Positions 20,745 to 29,242 of a stretch of 64,000 nt of DNA are shown here, piece by piece; the first letter of the stretch is position 1, and each line of letters begins with the position of its first letter. The notes beneath the pieces were generated by a model, which saw nothing but the letters and a program-made list of their open reading frames with translations, was not told the origin of the DNA and did no database searches. Origin of the DNA: Rosistilla ulvae. GTDB lineage: Bacteria; Planctomycetota; Planctomycetia; Pirellulales; Pirellulaceae. A program made the translations under genes and the position numbers. The DNA is taken from contig NZ_CP036261.1 of assembly GCF_007741475.1 (NCBI RefSeq), forward strand, positions 1,488,001 through 1,552,000, given 5' to 3'.

Positions 20745-21383
20745 ATGAAAAGTTTGGATGTTGTAATTATTGATGATCATGAGGTGGTTCGTAGTGGCAT
20801 CACCAGCTTGCTGTCGGGCCCTGAAGTCACGGTCGTTGGTAGCGCGGCTTCCGGACAGGAGGGGCTGGAGTTAATGAGCAGCAAGCTGCCGGACGCCGTC
20901 TTGTTGGACATTCGTATGCCCGACAACGATGGGCTTTCGACGCTGCAAACACTTCGTGCCAGCCACCCGGATTTGCCGATCGTAATGGTCAGCACCTATG
21001 ATAATCCGACCTACGTAGCCCGGTCGGTTGCATTGGGGGCTAACGATTACGTCCTCAAAGGAGATTCGCGTTCGGTCTTTTTGGACGCCATTAAGCGTGC
21101 CGCTAGCGGCGAAGAACCCTCCACTGACAGCTTGCTGCGTAAGATCGGCGAAGCGATGTCGCGTTCGGGGAAAGAAGCACCTCCGATGGACGTGCCGTTG
21201 ACCGCTCGCGAGGTTCAAGTCCTGCGACACGTCGCTCTGGGCTTGAGCAACAAAGAGATTGGTCGTTCGTTGAACATCAGTGTCGAAACGGTCAAAGAGC
21301 ACGTGCAGAACATTTTGCGCAAGCTGAATGCTGCCGATCGGACCGACGCGGCAGTTCGTGCCGTCAAGATGGGACTGGCCTAA
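20745..21383 (+). CDS. NarL/FixJ-type response regulator (REC-LuxR HTH)
   Basis: 212 residues. The receiver is at 1-120, with acidic residues Asp10/Asp11, phospho-acceptor Asp55 (VLLDIRMPD), a Ser/Thr switch in VMVSTYD and Lys105 (YVLKGD). The LuxR-type HTH is at about 150-212: LTAREVQVLRHVALGLSNKE, then VETVKEHVQNILRKL. It should act as a phosphorylation-controlled DNA-binding regulator. No sensor kinase is nearby; it is divergent from the NtrC-type regulator. A GAAGG lies about 13 bases before the ATG. The bidirectional hairpin at 21646-21680 probably ends its transcript. Confidence 0.95.
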   Translation: MKSLDVVIIDDHEVVRSGITSLLSGPEVTVVGSAASGQEGLELMSSKLPDAVLLDIRMPDNDGLSTLQTLRASHPDLPIVMVSTYDNPTYVARSVALGANDYVLKGDSRSVFLDAIKRAASGEEPSTDSLLRKIGEAMSRSGKEAPPMDVPLTAREVQVLRHVALGLSNKEIGRSLNISVETVKEHVQNILRKLNAADRTDAAVRAVKMGLA

Positions 21384-21645
21384 GCCCAGACCGCAACGGC
21401 TGAAATTCTCTGCCCCACGGATCACTTGAATCGATACGACAAGTGGTCCAGTCAGGGTCCCAGCGGTTGCCGCGGCCCCAGCGGTTGCCGCCAGCTTCGA
21501 TCATCCAAGCTGGCCAACTCCGTCTCTTTGCTCGATTCCCAACTGTCGCCCTGCGGCAGATCGACCGTCCCCATGCATTCCAGCCCCGCAGACAGCGGAG
21601 ACGCATCGCAGCGGTGCTGCCGATGGGACGCCAAAGCGGATAACA

Positions 21646-21680
21646 AAAAAAGCTAGCTCCGATTGGAAGCTAGCTTTTTT
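21646..21680. terminator. Bidirectional intrinsic terminator
   Basis: Perfect 13-base inverted repeat: aaaaaagctagct (21646-21658) and agctagctttttt (21668-21680), loop of 9. The arms end in A6 and T6, so it works as stem plus U-tract on both strands. It probably terminates the NarL-type regulator gene. Confidence 0.85.
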
Positions 21681-21710
21681 CGTTTGATTGATGCTCGCCC
21701 CGCCTGAAAA

Positions 21711-21735
21711 TACCAGCACGAAGCGCAAGCGAGTG
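21711..21735. repeat. 25-base dispersed element, copy A
   Basis: taccagcacgaagcg continuing caagcgagtg. It matches 24 of 25 bases of the element at 51478-51502, and close copies lie at 51552-51576 and, inverted, at 51608-51632. Confidence 0.7.
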
Positions 21736-22030
21736 GTCAAAGTAACCGGCGTAAGCAGCTTTTCGGTTTAATCAGCCGATTGGGCGTAAGCCCCGGTTCC
21801 GCTGCCACTAAACTGGTGCCAACGCCCAAACGGCTAATGCAAGGAAGCTCGTTGTGACTAAACCGACAAGCCGCTAGCGTTTGCTGGGGGATGCCTCTAG
21901 TTGAAACACGGAATTCCCTGAAATTGGATGCCCTGATCGGAGCGATTCTCGGATGCAATCGATGCACGGATCGAGTCGATGCACCGGCGCTCCTTTAGAT
22001 TTCGGGAAGTCGGTTCGGCATCGAGCCAAT

Positions 22031-22063
22031 AAAAAAGACTAGCCTCTGAGAGAGGCTAGTCTT
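22031..22063 (-). terminator. Intrinsic terminator of the DUF1598 gene
   Basis: Perfect 13-base arms aagactagcctct (22035-22047) and agaggctagtctt (22051-22063) with a 3-base loop. On the minus strand the stem is followed by a T-run (from A31-A36 on the plus strand), 47 bases past the stop of the DUF1598 gene. Confidence 0.85.
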
Positions 22064-22109
22064 ATGCATTGCTTGGCAATTGGTTATCCCAAAGGGATCG
22101 GGATCGGGA

Positions 22110-23528
22110 TCAGTCCCACCACCATTGGCCGGGCTTCAGCGAATCGGTCCGCTGCGATTTGTAGGCTTGAGCCGCCCGTCCTTCGCTGTCGGGTTGGATC
22201 CGGCTGCTGTTGAGTGCAACTCGCGGTTGCAGCTTGATACCGCCACCAAGGGGAGTCATCAGCGTGTTGCCACGCCAGATCGCGTTGACAGCCGTTTCGA
22301 CTTGAACCGGTGCGGTGCGGGTTTCGACAGCAAAAGCTTGTTCGGAACCAAAGACTGGCATTTCCCAGCCCGCTTGGCCGTAGAAGTCTTGTTTTTGGAT
22401 GTAGGCCGCGGCGATCGAAACGTCGATCAGGTTACGCAGTTGTGCGTAAACGACAACGGTCCGCGAAATCTCTTCGAATTTGTTGGTGAAGTCCTGGCAG
22501 AAGGCTTGGCTCGCTTTGTTGACGCCACGCGTTGCTTCGCGTTCGCCTCCCTTCCCGACGCGTTCACCCGCAGCGATCAACTTGACCCCTTTGCCGAGCA
22601 ACTGCATCGCGTTTTCGTCTTCGCTGACGCGAACGCAATCGTAATTAGGAACAAAGTACCAGCGTTCCATCGCGTTGGCGGCGACTTGCCGCGGGTGGAC
22701 CCGATCGACATAGCTGAGCAGACCGACCGGCAGTTTCTCCAGCCCGATACCTACCAATTTCATGCGGTAATCGGCTTCGACCAGCACTTGAGCGAAGTGT
22801 GTCGACGTCGAAACGCCCTTGAAACTGACGTTTTGCATTCCCATCGTCCCCTTCAGCCCGGCAGCCAAGCGAGCCGCGTCGCTGGGGCGAACTCGGCCGC
22901 GAACGCTAGCCAGGAACTGCTGCATCCGCTGTAGCCCCTCTTCAGTGGGGTCGATCGAGACGCTGATTACTGCATTTGATTTCTCGTGTGGCGGAAAGGC
23001 TCGCAACGCGACGACCAGATCTTCCAACAGGACGACAGGTCGGCCGGTGTCGATGCCGCGGACACGTCCGCTGGCGTCTTGGACGAAGCCTTCGGCAGGT
23101 CCCGCCAGAACGATTTCCCCTTCTTCGGGGTAGAAGAAGACGTATTCAACACCGGTCAGACCGGCGAGAGCAAGCATATCTTCGGGGACCTTTTCGCCCG
23201 CTTCCACCTTGGCGGCGACAGCTTGTTCGAGCCGCTGCAGCGAGATCTTTCGCAACGGGCTGCGTCGCGCCAAATCGGGGGGCAATTGCTGTCGAGCGGC
23301 CGCGATTCGCTGCCGCGTCAGTTCGGGCGAGAACTCACGAACGCGCAGGACTCCCGCGGCGTCGATCTCGATCCCCGCAACCTGATTGAAATTCTGATCG
23401 TTGTCGTTGTCGCCCCCACCGTCGCCAGAGTAGGCCTCGGTAAGCGGCAGGCCAGCAAAAACTACCGTCATCAACGCACTCAAGAGTCGTGTGCGGAGCG
23501 ATATGTGCGAATTTGAAATCATCATCAC
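22110..23528 (-). CDS. Exported DUF1598-domain protein
   Basis: 472 residues with a signal peptide (LLSALMTVVFAGLPLTEAYS). Recognised as the planctomycete DUF1598 type from the order of conserved blocks: SPLRKISLQRLE, LAGLTGVEYVFFYPEEGEIV, DDLVVALRAFPP-like LEDLVVALRAFPP, SIDPTEEGLQRMQQFL, FAQVLVEADYRMKLVGIGLE, RWYFVPNYDCVRVSED, and C-terminal AAAYIQKQDFYGQAGW and GGGIKLQPR. The function of the family is unknown; export and abundance in planctomycetes suggest an envelope role, which is inference. Three consecutive ATG codons occur at the start. It is followed by a clear intrinsic terminator. Confidence 0.92.
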   Translation of the reverse strand: MMMISNSHISLRTRLLSALMTVVFAGLPLTEAYSGDGGGDNDNDQNFNQVAGIEIDAAGVLRVREFSPELTRQRIAAARQQLPPDLARRSPLRKISLQRLEQAVAAKVEAGEKVPEDMLALAGLTGVEYVFFYPEEGEIVLAGPAEGFVQDASGRVRGIDTGRPVVLLEDLVVALRAFPPHEKSNAVISVSIDPTEEGLQRMQQFLASVRGRVRPSDAARLAAGLKGTMGMQNVSFKGVSTSTHFAQVLVEADYRMKLVGIGLEKLPVGLLSYVDRVHPRQVAANAMERWYFVPNYDCVRVSEDENAMQLLGKGVKLIAAGERVGKGGEREATRGVNKASQAFCQDFTNKFEEISRTVVVYAQLRNLIDVSIAAAYIQKQDFYGQAGWEMPVFGSEQAFAVETRTAPVQVETAVNAIWRGNTLMTPLGGGIKLQPRVALNSSRIQPDSEGRAAQAYKSQRTDSLKPGQWWWD

Positions 23529-23724
23529 GGGAAAGCCACCTTCATCGCTGTGAAAGCGTAGAGAAGAGTAAACGAACGGTCACGAACATCCTCAGATTAG
23601 TCTGAATCCCACCAGGCGACAACACTTTTGAATGCTCGCCGCCAATTAGTTGAAACGATTCATCCGATTGTGCCCATCGTCGGGCGTGCCAGCGACAGAT
23701 CGCTTGGCGCGGCAGGCGACGGAG

Positions 23725-24987
23725 CTAGCCAACATCCCCGAGTCCGCCCAACGCCGCTTCGGCGGCGCGGATCCCGCTACTGAGTGCCCCCTGTATCGAC
23801 GCCGTCTCGCGGTGGTCGCCACAGACAATCGGCATTCCCGCCCGTTGGACCGGTTTGATCACGGTTTGCATGCGATCGATCGATTGTTCGGGCAAGGCAA
23901 AGGGGATGTGAAACGTCCGCAGCAACGACCACGTGTCGACCTGTTCGCCAAACCAACTGCGGAGTTGTTTTACCACCGGTTCGTGCAGCTCCATCGCCGG
24001 CACGTCAGATTTCAAAACGCTGACGCTGATCAGCGTTTTGCCGGCCGGAGCATATTCGGGAGCGACCGTGCTGAGTTCGCAAAGGTTGTTGATCGGCCCC
24101 GACGTCTCCCCCGACAGAATCATTTGCTTCGTCTGCAGCGGAGCTTCGTCGGCGGTGAAATAGAGGCAGCTGACCTGTTGCCAGGGGATGTTTTCGTCGA
24201 TCTTCAACAACCGGGCGGCGGCGGGGCCTTCGGTCGCGATCACGATCTGATCTGCCGATCGCTGCGAACCATCGGTCATCCGAACCGTCGTCCCTTCGAT
24301 TTCCGAGACCGTCGATTCCAGCTGAAGCCTGTCGGCCGGGATCCGTTCGGCCAGCTGTTGCGGGATCGCTTGCATTCCCTGAGCTGGGACTGCGGCATCT
24401 CCTTGAGCGAACATTCGAAGCACAAACTCCATCATCCGGCTGCTCGTCTGCAGCTCGGGATCGAGAAAGATGCCTCCCAACAGCGGCTGCAGGAATTGCT
24501 CGATAAAGCGATCGCTGAAGTTCAGCCCTGGCAAGCGGTAGCGAGTCGGCTGGGCGACGTGCTCCCAAATCTCATCGAGCTCGCCGCGGCAGACGTCTCG
24601 ACTCAGGCGAGCCATGCGAAGCTTATCGGCTAGCGATCCGACGGGGCTCAGCGCGCTGGCGAGGATCGACGCGGGGCGGCGGCGGGGATCCAACAGCGAT
24701 GAAAATTGATCGCCGCAGCGAACCAAAGCTCCCGGTTCTAACGGCCGTAACTGCAACCGGTCGTAATCCAGCAACTGCTGGGCCGCCGGGTAGGCTGTCA
24801 GGAAAACTTGAAAGCCATGATCCAGCCGGTAACCGTCGACGATGTCGGTGCGAACGCGTCCGCCAACGCGGTCGGTCGCTTCCAGAATTTCAAAGTCGAC
24901 GCCGCGCTTGGCCAATTGAACGCCGCAGGCCAAGCCGGCCAGACCGCCTCCGATAATGATGACCTCTTTTTTTCTGTTGTCACGCAC
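23725..24987 (-). CDS. FAD-dependent amine-oxidase-like oxidoreductase
   Basis: 420 residues, GTG start. The N-terminal Rossmann FAD-binding motif is VIIIGGGLAGLACGVQLAKRG, with the downstream ribose-binding Glu in ILEATDRVGGRVRTD, the second family signature. A typical amine oxidase or phytoene-desaturase-like pattern follows (HGFQVFLTAYP; C-terminal IVCGDHRETASIQGALSSGIRAAEAAL for FAD contact). The substrate is unknown; carotenoid, porphyrinogen and amine substrates all occur in this fold. It ends close to the 3' side of DUF1598 and starts 24 bases after the astB stop, so it may be the last gene of the astD-astB transcript. Confidence 0.88.
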   Translation of the reverse strand: MRDNRKKEVIIIGGGLAGLACGVQLAKRGVDFEILEATDRVGGRVRTDIVDGYRLDHGFQVFLTAYPAAQQLLDYDRLQLRPLEPGALVRCGDQFSSLLDPRRRPASILASALSPVGSLADKLRMARLSRDVCRGELDEIWEHVAQPTRYRLPGLNFSDRFIEQFLQPLLGGIFLDPELQTSSRMMEFVLRMFAQGDAAVPAQGMQAIPQQLAERIPADRLQLESTVSEIEGTTVRMTDGSQRSADQIVIATEGPAAARLLKIDENIPWQQVSCLYFTADEAPLQTKQMILSGETSGPINNLCELSTVAPEYAPAGKTLISVSVLKSDVPAMELHEPVVKQLRSWFGEQVDTWSLLRTFHIPFALPEQSIDRMQTVIKPVQRAGMPIVCGDHRETASIQGALSSGIRAAEAALGGLGDVG

Positions 24988-25011
24988 GCGGAAGCACTCG
25001 GTTGGCTGGCA

Positions 25012-26346
25012 TTAAAAGGAAACGTCGGGTCGGATCGATTGCAGGTTTAAGATCGAACTCAGTTCCCGCATCGCTTGTTGCGTCTGTTCGATCCGATCGA
25101 AATCTCCCAGATCGTCCAGCGTTAGCTTAGTCGGATAGTGCGAGATCACCCAGGCCCGCAGCCGATCGTCCAACTGCGGCGACCAGATCAGACTCGCGGG
25201 GATCTTTTCCAATTGATCGTCGTCGATCGGCACGCGCAACCGCAAACATGCTGGCCCGCCGCCGTTGTTCATACTCTCCCGCAGATCGACGAATTCGACG
25301 GCGGTGATCGGATTGGGATCGGCAAGGATTTTGTCGATCGCGGCCCGAGCCCGTGGATGCTGCTGGCAGGCCAGAGGGGAGATCAATCGCAGCGATCCGT
25401 CGCGGTCGTCGCCAGCGCGAACGATCTGGCTGTTGAACAGATAGGTATCGATCGCGTCGGCAAGCGAAAAATCGTTTGCAGCGATTTCGATCCGGTACAG
25501 CGGCCCGCCAGTCGATTTTTGAAAGTCAGCTGCCAGTTGGTCCAACGCCGACTCCGCATCTTCGAACGCCAGTTGGTGATACAGCAGAACGTTTTCGCAG
25601 CTGGTGGCGACGACGTCGTTGTGAAACGCGCCAGCCTCGATCGCTGCGGGATGCTGCTGCAGAAACAGAGTCCGCTGCGGCAGCAGCTGATGCCGCCGGG
25701 CGATCGCTTGGCAAGCGGCTTCCGCTTGGCGTGGCGGAAACCGCGTCCCTTGAGCTTCACCATAGACAAAGAGATCCCAGGAATCGTCGCCGCTCGGATC
25801 GCTCAACCGCATGTGGTTCGCAGCCCCTTCATCGCGCAGCGGCGTCGCTGGCGGAAGCGGATCGTGGACGCAAAAGCTGGCGTCGGCAAAGATCTCGCGC
25901 AACACAGCCGTCGTCCATTGCGGTTCGATCGAGCGGTGCAAGCTGCTGACCAGGTTGGCGGGCGAAAAATGAGTCCGCCGATCGCCGCCGCGGTTGCTGC
26001 GCGTGACCGTCGCGGCGTTGGCCGCCCACATGCTCGACGCGCTATAAGCCGCCGACAACAGGCTCGGCGCCGCCTGGCTCGCCTGGCCGATGATCTCCGC
26101 CGGCGTCCCCGCGAACCCACACGCTCGCAGCAGTCCCATGTCGGGGCGCGGTTGCGGCGGCAGCACGGCTTGTCGGCAGCCGAGTCGTGCGAGAGTCGCC
26201 ATTTTGTCGAGCCCCTGCAGCGCGGCAGCTCGCGGATTGGCAACCTCCCCGGCGTGCCGATGCGATGCCAAGTTGCCGATCCCCAATCCGCCAAAGTGAT
26301 GCGTGGGGCCTACGATACCATCGAAATTGATCTCGGAAATTGTCAC
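25012..26346 (-). CDS. astB: N-succinylarginine dihydrolase
   Basis: 444 residues. AstB hydrolyses N2-succinylarginine to N2-succinylornithine, NH3 and CO2, the second step of the arginine succinyltransferase pathway; cytosolic. Seen: N-terminal NFDGIVGPTHHFGGL, FSPANLVSSLHRSIEP, an EGAANHMRL block, AGAFHNDVVA with the likely catalytic His, and the catalytic Cys at about 367 in NNGGGPACLRLRV. Length equals the E. coli enzyme. The GTG start overlaps the astD stop (GTGA), pointing to translational coupling. astA, astC and astE are not next to it in this window. Confidence 0.96.
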   Translation of the reverse strand: MTISEINFDGIVGPTHHFGGLGIGNLASHRHAGEVANPRAAALQGLDKMATLARLGCRQAVLPPQPRPDMGLLRACGFAGTPAEIIGQASQAAPSLLSAAYSASSMWAANAATVTRSNRGGDRRTHFSPANLVSSLHRSIEPQWTTAVLREIFADASFCVHDPLPPATPLRDEGAANHMRLSDPSGDDSWDLFVYGEAQGTRFPPRQAEAACQAIARRHQLLPQRTLFLQQHPAAIEAGAFHNDVVATSCENVLLYHQLAFEDAESALDQLAADFQKSTGGPLYRIEIAANDFSLADAIDTYLFNSQIVRAGDDRDGSLRLISPLACQQHPRARAAIDKILADPNPITAVEFVDLRESMNNGGGPACLRLRVPIDDDQLEKIPASLIWSPQLDDRLRAWVISHYPTKLTLDDLGDFDRIEQTQQAMRELSSILNLQSIRPDVSF

Positions 26347-27902
26347 GGTTGGGTATCTTCTAATCCAGGTAGAAGCGAAGCGGGGGATGCCAGCCGATCG
26401 CTCTCCAGCGAAGCGACCGGATCGCTGCAGAAATCAGCGGCAAAATAACCGGCCGGGCGATGATTGCCACTCTCGCGGATACCGCCAAAGGCCAAGCGGC
26501 CGCTGGCGCCGGTCGTCTGCCGATTCCAATTGATCACTCCGGCGCGAACCTCGTGGCGAAAACGAGCGAAGTCGTCGGCCGATCCGCCGACCAATCCAGC
26601 CGCCAGTCCGAACCGAGTCGCGTTAGCCGCCGCGATCGCTGCGTCGAAATCGTCGACCCATTGCAACTGCAACAGCGGGCCAAAACACTCCTCGTCGTCG
26701 ACGTCCGCTGCCGTCACATCGATCAGTCCAGGCGACACCAACGAACGGCAGACCGAATCGCGCGACGCAGCCACCAGCGACAGACCTCCCTGCTGACACA
26801 AGGCCGCTTGAATCGCCAACACCTTCTCGGCGGCGGCGGGAGAAATCAACGGACCGCAGAACGGGGGCAGATCGGCGTCGGGCAGACCGCAGCGGATGCG
26901 AGGGATCGCCGCCACCAAACGCTTTACAAACTCGCGGTTCTCCGGAGATTCGACAACGATCAATCGGCGGGCGCAGGTGCAGCGTTGGCCGGCGGAAAGG
27001 AAAGCCGACTGGATCACCAGATCGATCGCCGCAGCCATCGGTTGCGCGTCGGCGACGACCAACGGATTGTTGCCTCCCATTTCCAGAGCCAATTGGACTT
27101 CGGGACGCCCCGCCAATTGGCGATGGATCGCCGCCCCCGCGGTTCGGCTGCCCGTGAACAGGACGCCGCCGGTTTTCGGATGATCGATAGCCGCGGCGGC
27201 GACCTTGGCGTCTCCCTGCAAAAGGTTGATCACTCCCGCTGGCAGCCCCGCCGCTTGCCAAGCCTGCACCAACATCTGACCAACCGCCGGCGCTAGTTCG
27301 CTCGGTTTGAAGACGACCGTATTGCCAGCCAACAGGGCGGGGATGATCTGGCCGCCAGGAAGATGCAGCGGGAAGTTGAACGGCCCGAGAACTAACATCA
27401 CACCGATCGGACGATAGCGACCGACGGCACGGAAACCATCGAGGTCTTGCTGAGTCACAGGGGTGCGGTCGTCGATTGCGGCGATCGAAACTTCGACTTT
27501 TGCGATCGATGTCGCGACTTCGGTCGCTGCCTCCCAGACCGGTTTACCTACTTGTTGTGAAATGCAGCGGGCAAATTCGTCGCGGCGACTGGCAAGTTGT
27601 TCGCCAAAGCTGCGGACGACGGCGATCCGATCCGCCAGAGAGCAAGCGGCCCAATCGGCCGCGGCGCCGGCGGCCGATTGAACGGCAACCCGAGCTTGGT
27701 CGCCGCTCGCTTGGCGTCCCGACCATACGGTCGATTCGTCGGCTGGGCTGGTTCGATTCAGCGGCGGCCCCTCGCCAGCGATCCAGTTTCTCTCGATGAA
27801 CAGATCGGACAGCGGTTCTTCGCGGCGGGTGGAGTCTGGCAACGGTCTGGCCTTCGGTTTAGTGAATCCGCGATCCGGCGGCCGATTGCCAAAGGTCGGC
27901 AT
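26343..27902 (-). CDS. astD: Succinylglutamate-semialdehyde dehydrogenase
   Basis: 519 residues from the ATG at 27902. AstD oxidises N-succinylglutamate semialdehyde with NAD+, the fourth step of arginine succinylation catabolism. Seen: GPFNFPLHLPGGQIIPALLAG, FKPSELAP, GSRTAGAAI, general-base Glu in LEMGGNNPL, and catalytic Cys in SAGQRCTCARRL, the AstD-type signature. This ATG lies inside the end of the aldo/keto reductase gene (44-base overlap). A TTG at 27842 with AAGG 8 bases upstream would avoid the overlap and give 499 residues, so the start is uncertain. The stop overlaps astB. Confidence 0.94.
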   Translation of the reverse strand: MPTFGNRPPDRGFTKPKARPLPDSTRREEPLSDLFIERNWIAGEGPPLNRTSPADESTVWSGRQASGDQARVAVQSAAGAAADWAACSLADRIAVVRSFGEQLASRRDEFARCISQQVGKPVWEAATEVATSIAKVEVSIAAIDDRTPVTQQDLDGFRAVGRYRPIGVMLVLGPFNFPLHLPGGQIIPALLAGNTVVFKPSELAPAVGQMLVQAWQAAGLPAGVINLLQGDAKVAAAAIDHPKTGGVLFTGSRTAGAAIHRQLAGRPEVQLALEMGGNNPLVVADAQPMAAAIDLVIQSAFLSAGQRCTCARRLIVVESPENREFVKRLVAAIPRIRCGLPDADLPPFCGPLISPAAAEKVLAIQAALCQQGGLSLVAASRDSVCRSLVSPGLIDVTAADVDDEECFGPLLQLQWVDDFDAAIAAANATRFGLAAGLVGGSADDFARFRHEVRAGVINWNRQTTGASGRLAFGGIRESGNHRPAGYFAADFCSDPVASLESDRLASPASLLPGLEDTQP

Positions 27903-28854
27903 TCGTTCCCATCGCCTGTTTCAGCGGATCGGTCACTTGGTTGACTTGTTTCAGCAATTCTTTGTCCAACGGTCGCGCGATCGCTTCGGCGTTGGCTGCG
28001 ATTTGTTCTGGCGAACTGGCACCAACCAAGATCGACGTGATCTGCGGATTCGACGCCAACCAACGCAGCGCCAGTTCGACCATTGTATTGTGCGAGACGT
28101 CGGCGAACTGCTGCAAGCACTCGATGGTATCAAACGTCAGCGTCTCGTGTCCGTCTTCGTCGTGACGGACGTGTTCGCGCTGCGACGAGAAGTGTCGGCT
28201 GCGGGCGCGCGTCGCTGGCACCTCGTCGGCCGTTTTCCATTCGCCTCGCAACATCCCGTGCATCAGCGGGCTGTAGGCGAGAACACCCATCTTCTGCGTT
28301 TTGCAGCGGGGCAGGATCTCGTTTTCGATCGCGCGGAACAACAGGTTGTAGGGCAATTGATTGGTCGACGGTTTCTCCAACGAAGAGACCACGTCGAGTT
28401 GTTTTGGGCCGAGGTTGCAGACGCCGACAGCGCGAGCTTTGCCAAGCTGCTTCAGTTGGATCAACGCGCCCCAGACTTCGGCTAGCTCCTCATCGGTGCC
28501 GGCCCAGTGAATTTGATAGAGGTCGACGTAGTCGGTTTTCAGTCGAGTCAGCGATGCATCGAGCCCCGCGGCGACCTCGTCGGCAGTGGTTTGCGCCGGC
28601 GTGCACTTTGTGGCGATTTGGACTTCGTTGCGTTTCCCAGCCAGCAATTCGCCCAACAGCGTTTCGTTGGCGCCATCGGCATACATTGTGGCGGTGTCGA
28701 ACAGCGTGATCCCGGCATCCAACGCGGCAGCGACTGTCGCTTGTGCCGCTGCGGAATCGCGTTGGCCCCAATGGAAATCGCTGGTCAAACCCCAGCAGCC
28801 CAAAGCCAGTTGCGAAACGGTGACGTCGGATCCGGGAAGGGTGGATTGTTTCAT
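27859..28854 (-). CDS. Aldo/keto reductase
   Basis: 331 residues, a TIM-barrel NADPH-dependent oxidoreductase. The full catalytic tetrad is visible: Asp53 and Tyr58 (FDTATMYADG), Lys83 (IATKCT) and His116 (YQIHWAG). The C-terminal NADPH-binding part is seen as SILVGASSPEQIAANAEAI. It is of the YajO/Tas-like group by layout; the substrate is unknown. First gene of the likely AKR-astD-astB transcript. A link to arginine breakdown is only positional. Confidence 0.93.
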   Translation of the reverse strand: MKQSTLPGSDVTVSQLALGCWGLTSDFHWGQRDSAAAQATVAAALDAGITLFDTATMYADGANETLLGELLAGKRNEVQIATKCTPAQTTADEVAAGLDASLTRLKTDYVDLYQIHWAGTDEELAEVWGALIQLKQLGKARAVGVCNLGPKQLDVVSSLEKPSTNQLPYNLLFRAIENEILPRCKTQKMGVLAYSPLMHGMLRGEWKTADEVPATRARSRHFSSQREHVRHDEDGHETLTFDTIECLQQFADVSHNTMVELALRWLASNPQITSILVGASSPEQIAANAEAIARPLDKELLKQVNQVTDPLKQAMGTNADLWQSAAGSRIH

Positions 28855-28993
28855 CGCGTTGCCAAATGTTGCCTGTTCTGGTCCACGTGGAAGGGACGAC
28901 CGATCGACCTTCGTTATCGAGGGTTGCCGCTGGCGCAGGGTGCTGCCGCACGCGGTGGGTTATCAAGTGAACGTCTCACCGAAGGCCTGATGT

Positions 28994-28999
28994 TATACT
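28994..28999 (+). promoter_or_regulatory. Possible extended -10 element
   Basis: TGTTATACT, with TATACT at 28994-28999, lies in the 388-base divergent gap between the aldo/keto reductase and the PQQ-like gene. No good -35 is seen. It would give a leader of about 240 bases. The rest of 28855-29242 shows nothing recognisable. Confidence 0.25.
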
Positions 29000-29242
29000 T
29001 CAATCGCGACGCCGCAACATCCTTGCAATGCTGGCGCTCCCACCGATTTGGCTGCATCCGCTGCCGAGCCGCCGGTTGACGCAGCGTTCCGCAGACAGTT
29101 TCATACCGATTGCCAAGGAGCGTCGCAGGCTGCTGAACGCGGTTTCCTCAGTCGTTCCCTATCCGACAACCGGGGGTTCCCCGGATCGCAACGCAGCATT
29201 GGACTCGCCATTTGCTCTCCCGCCTTCCAAGGATTCTTTGCA

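Larger units (their letters stand above)
21384..22109. other. Long intergenic region with repeats
   Basis: 726 bases between convergent genes, with no convincing coding sequence. It contains an 18-base-spaced direct repeat (cccagcggttgccgc at 21459-21473 and 21477-21491), two terminators (separate entries) and, at 21711-21735, one copy of a 25-base dispersed element also present near 51.5 kb. The remaining sequence shows nothing recognisable. Confidence 0.6.

Noticed and set aside
25138-26448. 436-codon plus-strand open frame antisense to astB
   Set aside because: The minus strand encodes complete AstB. The plus frame is a codon-phase shadow with no recognisable domain.
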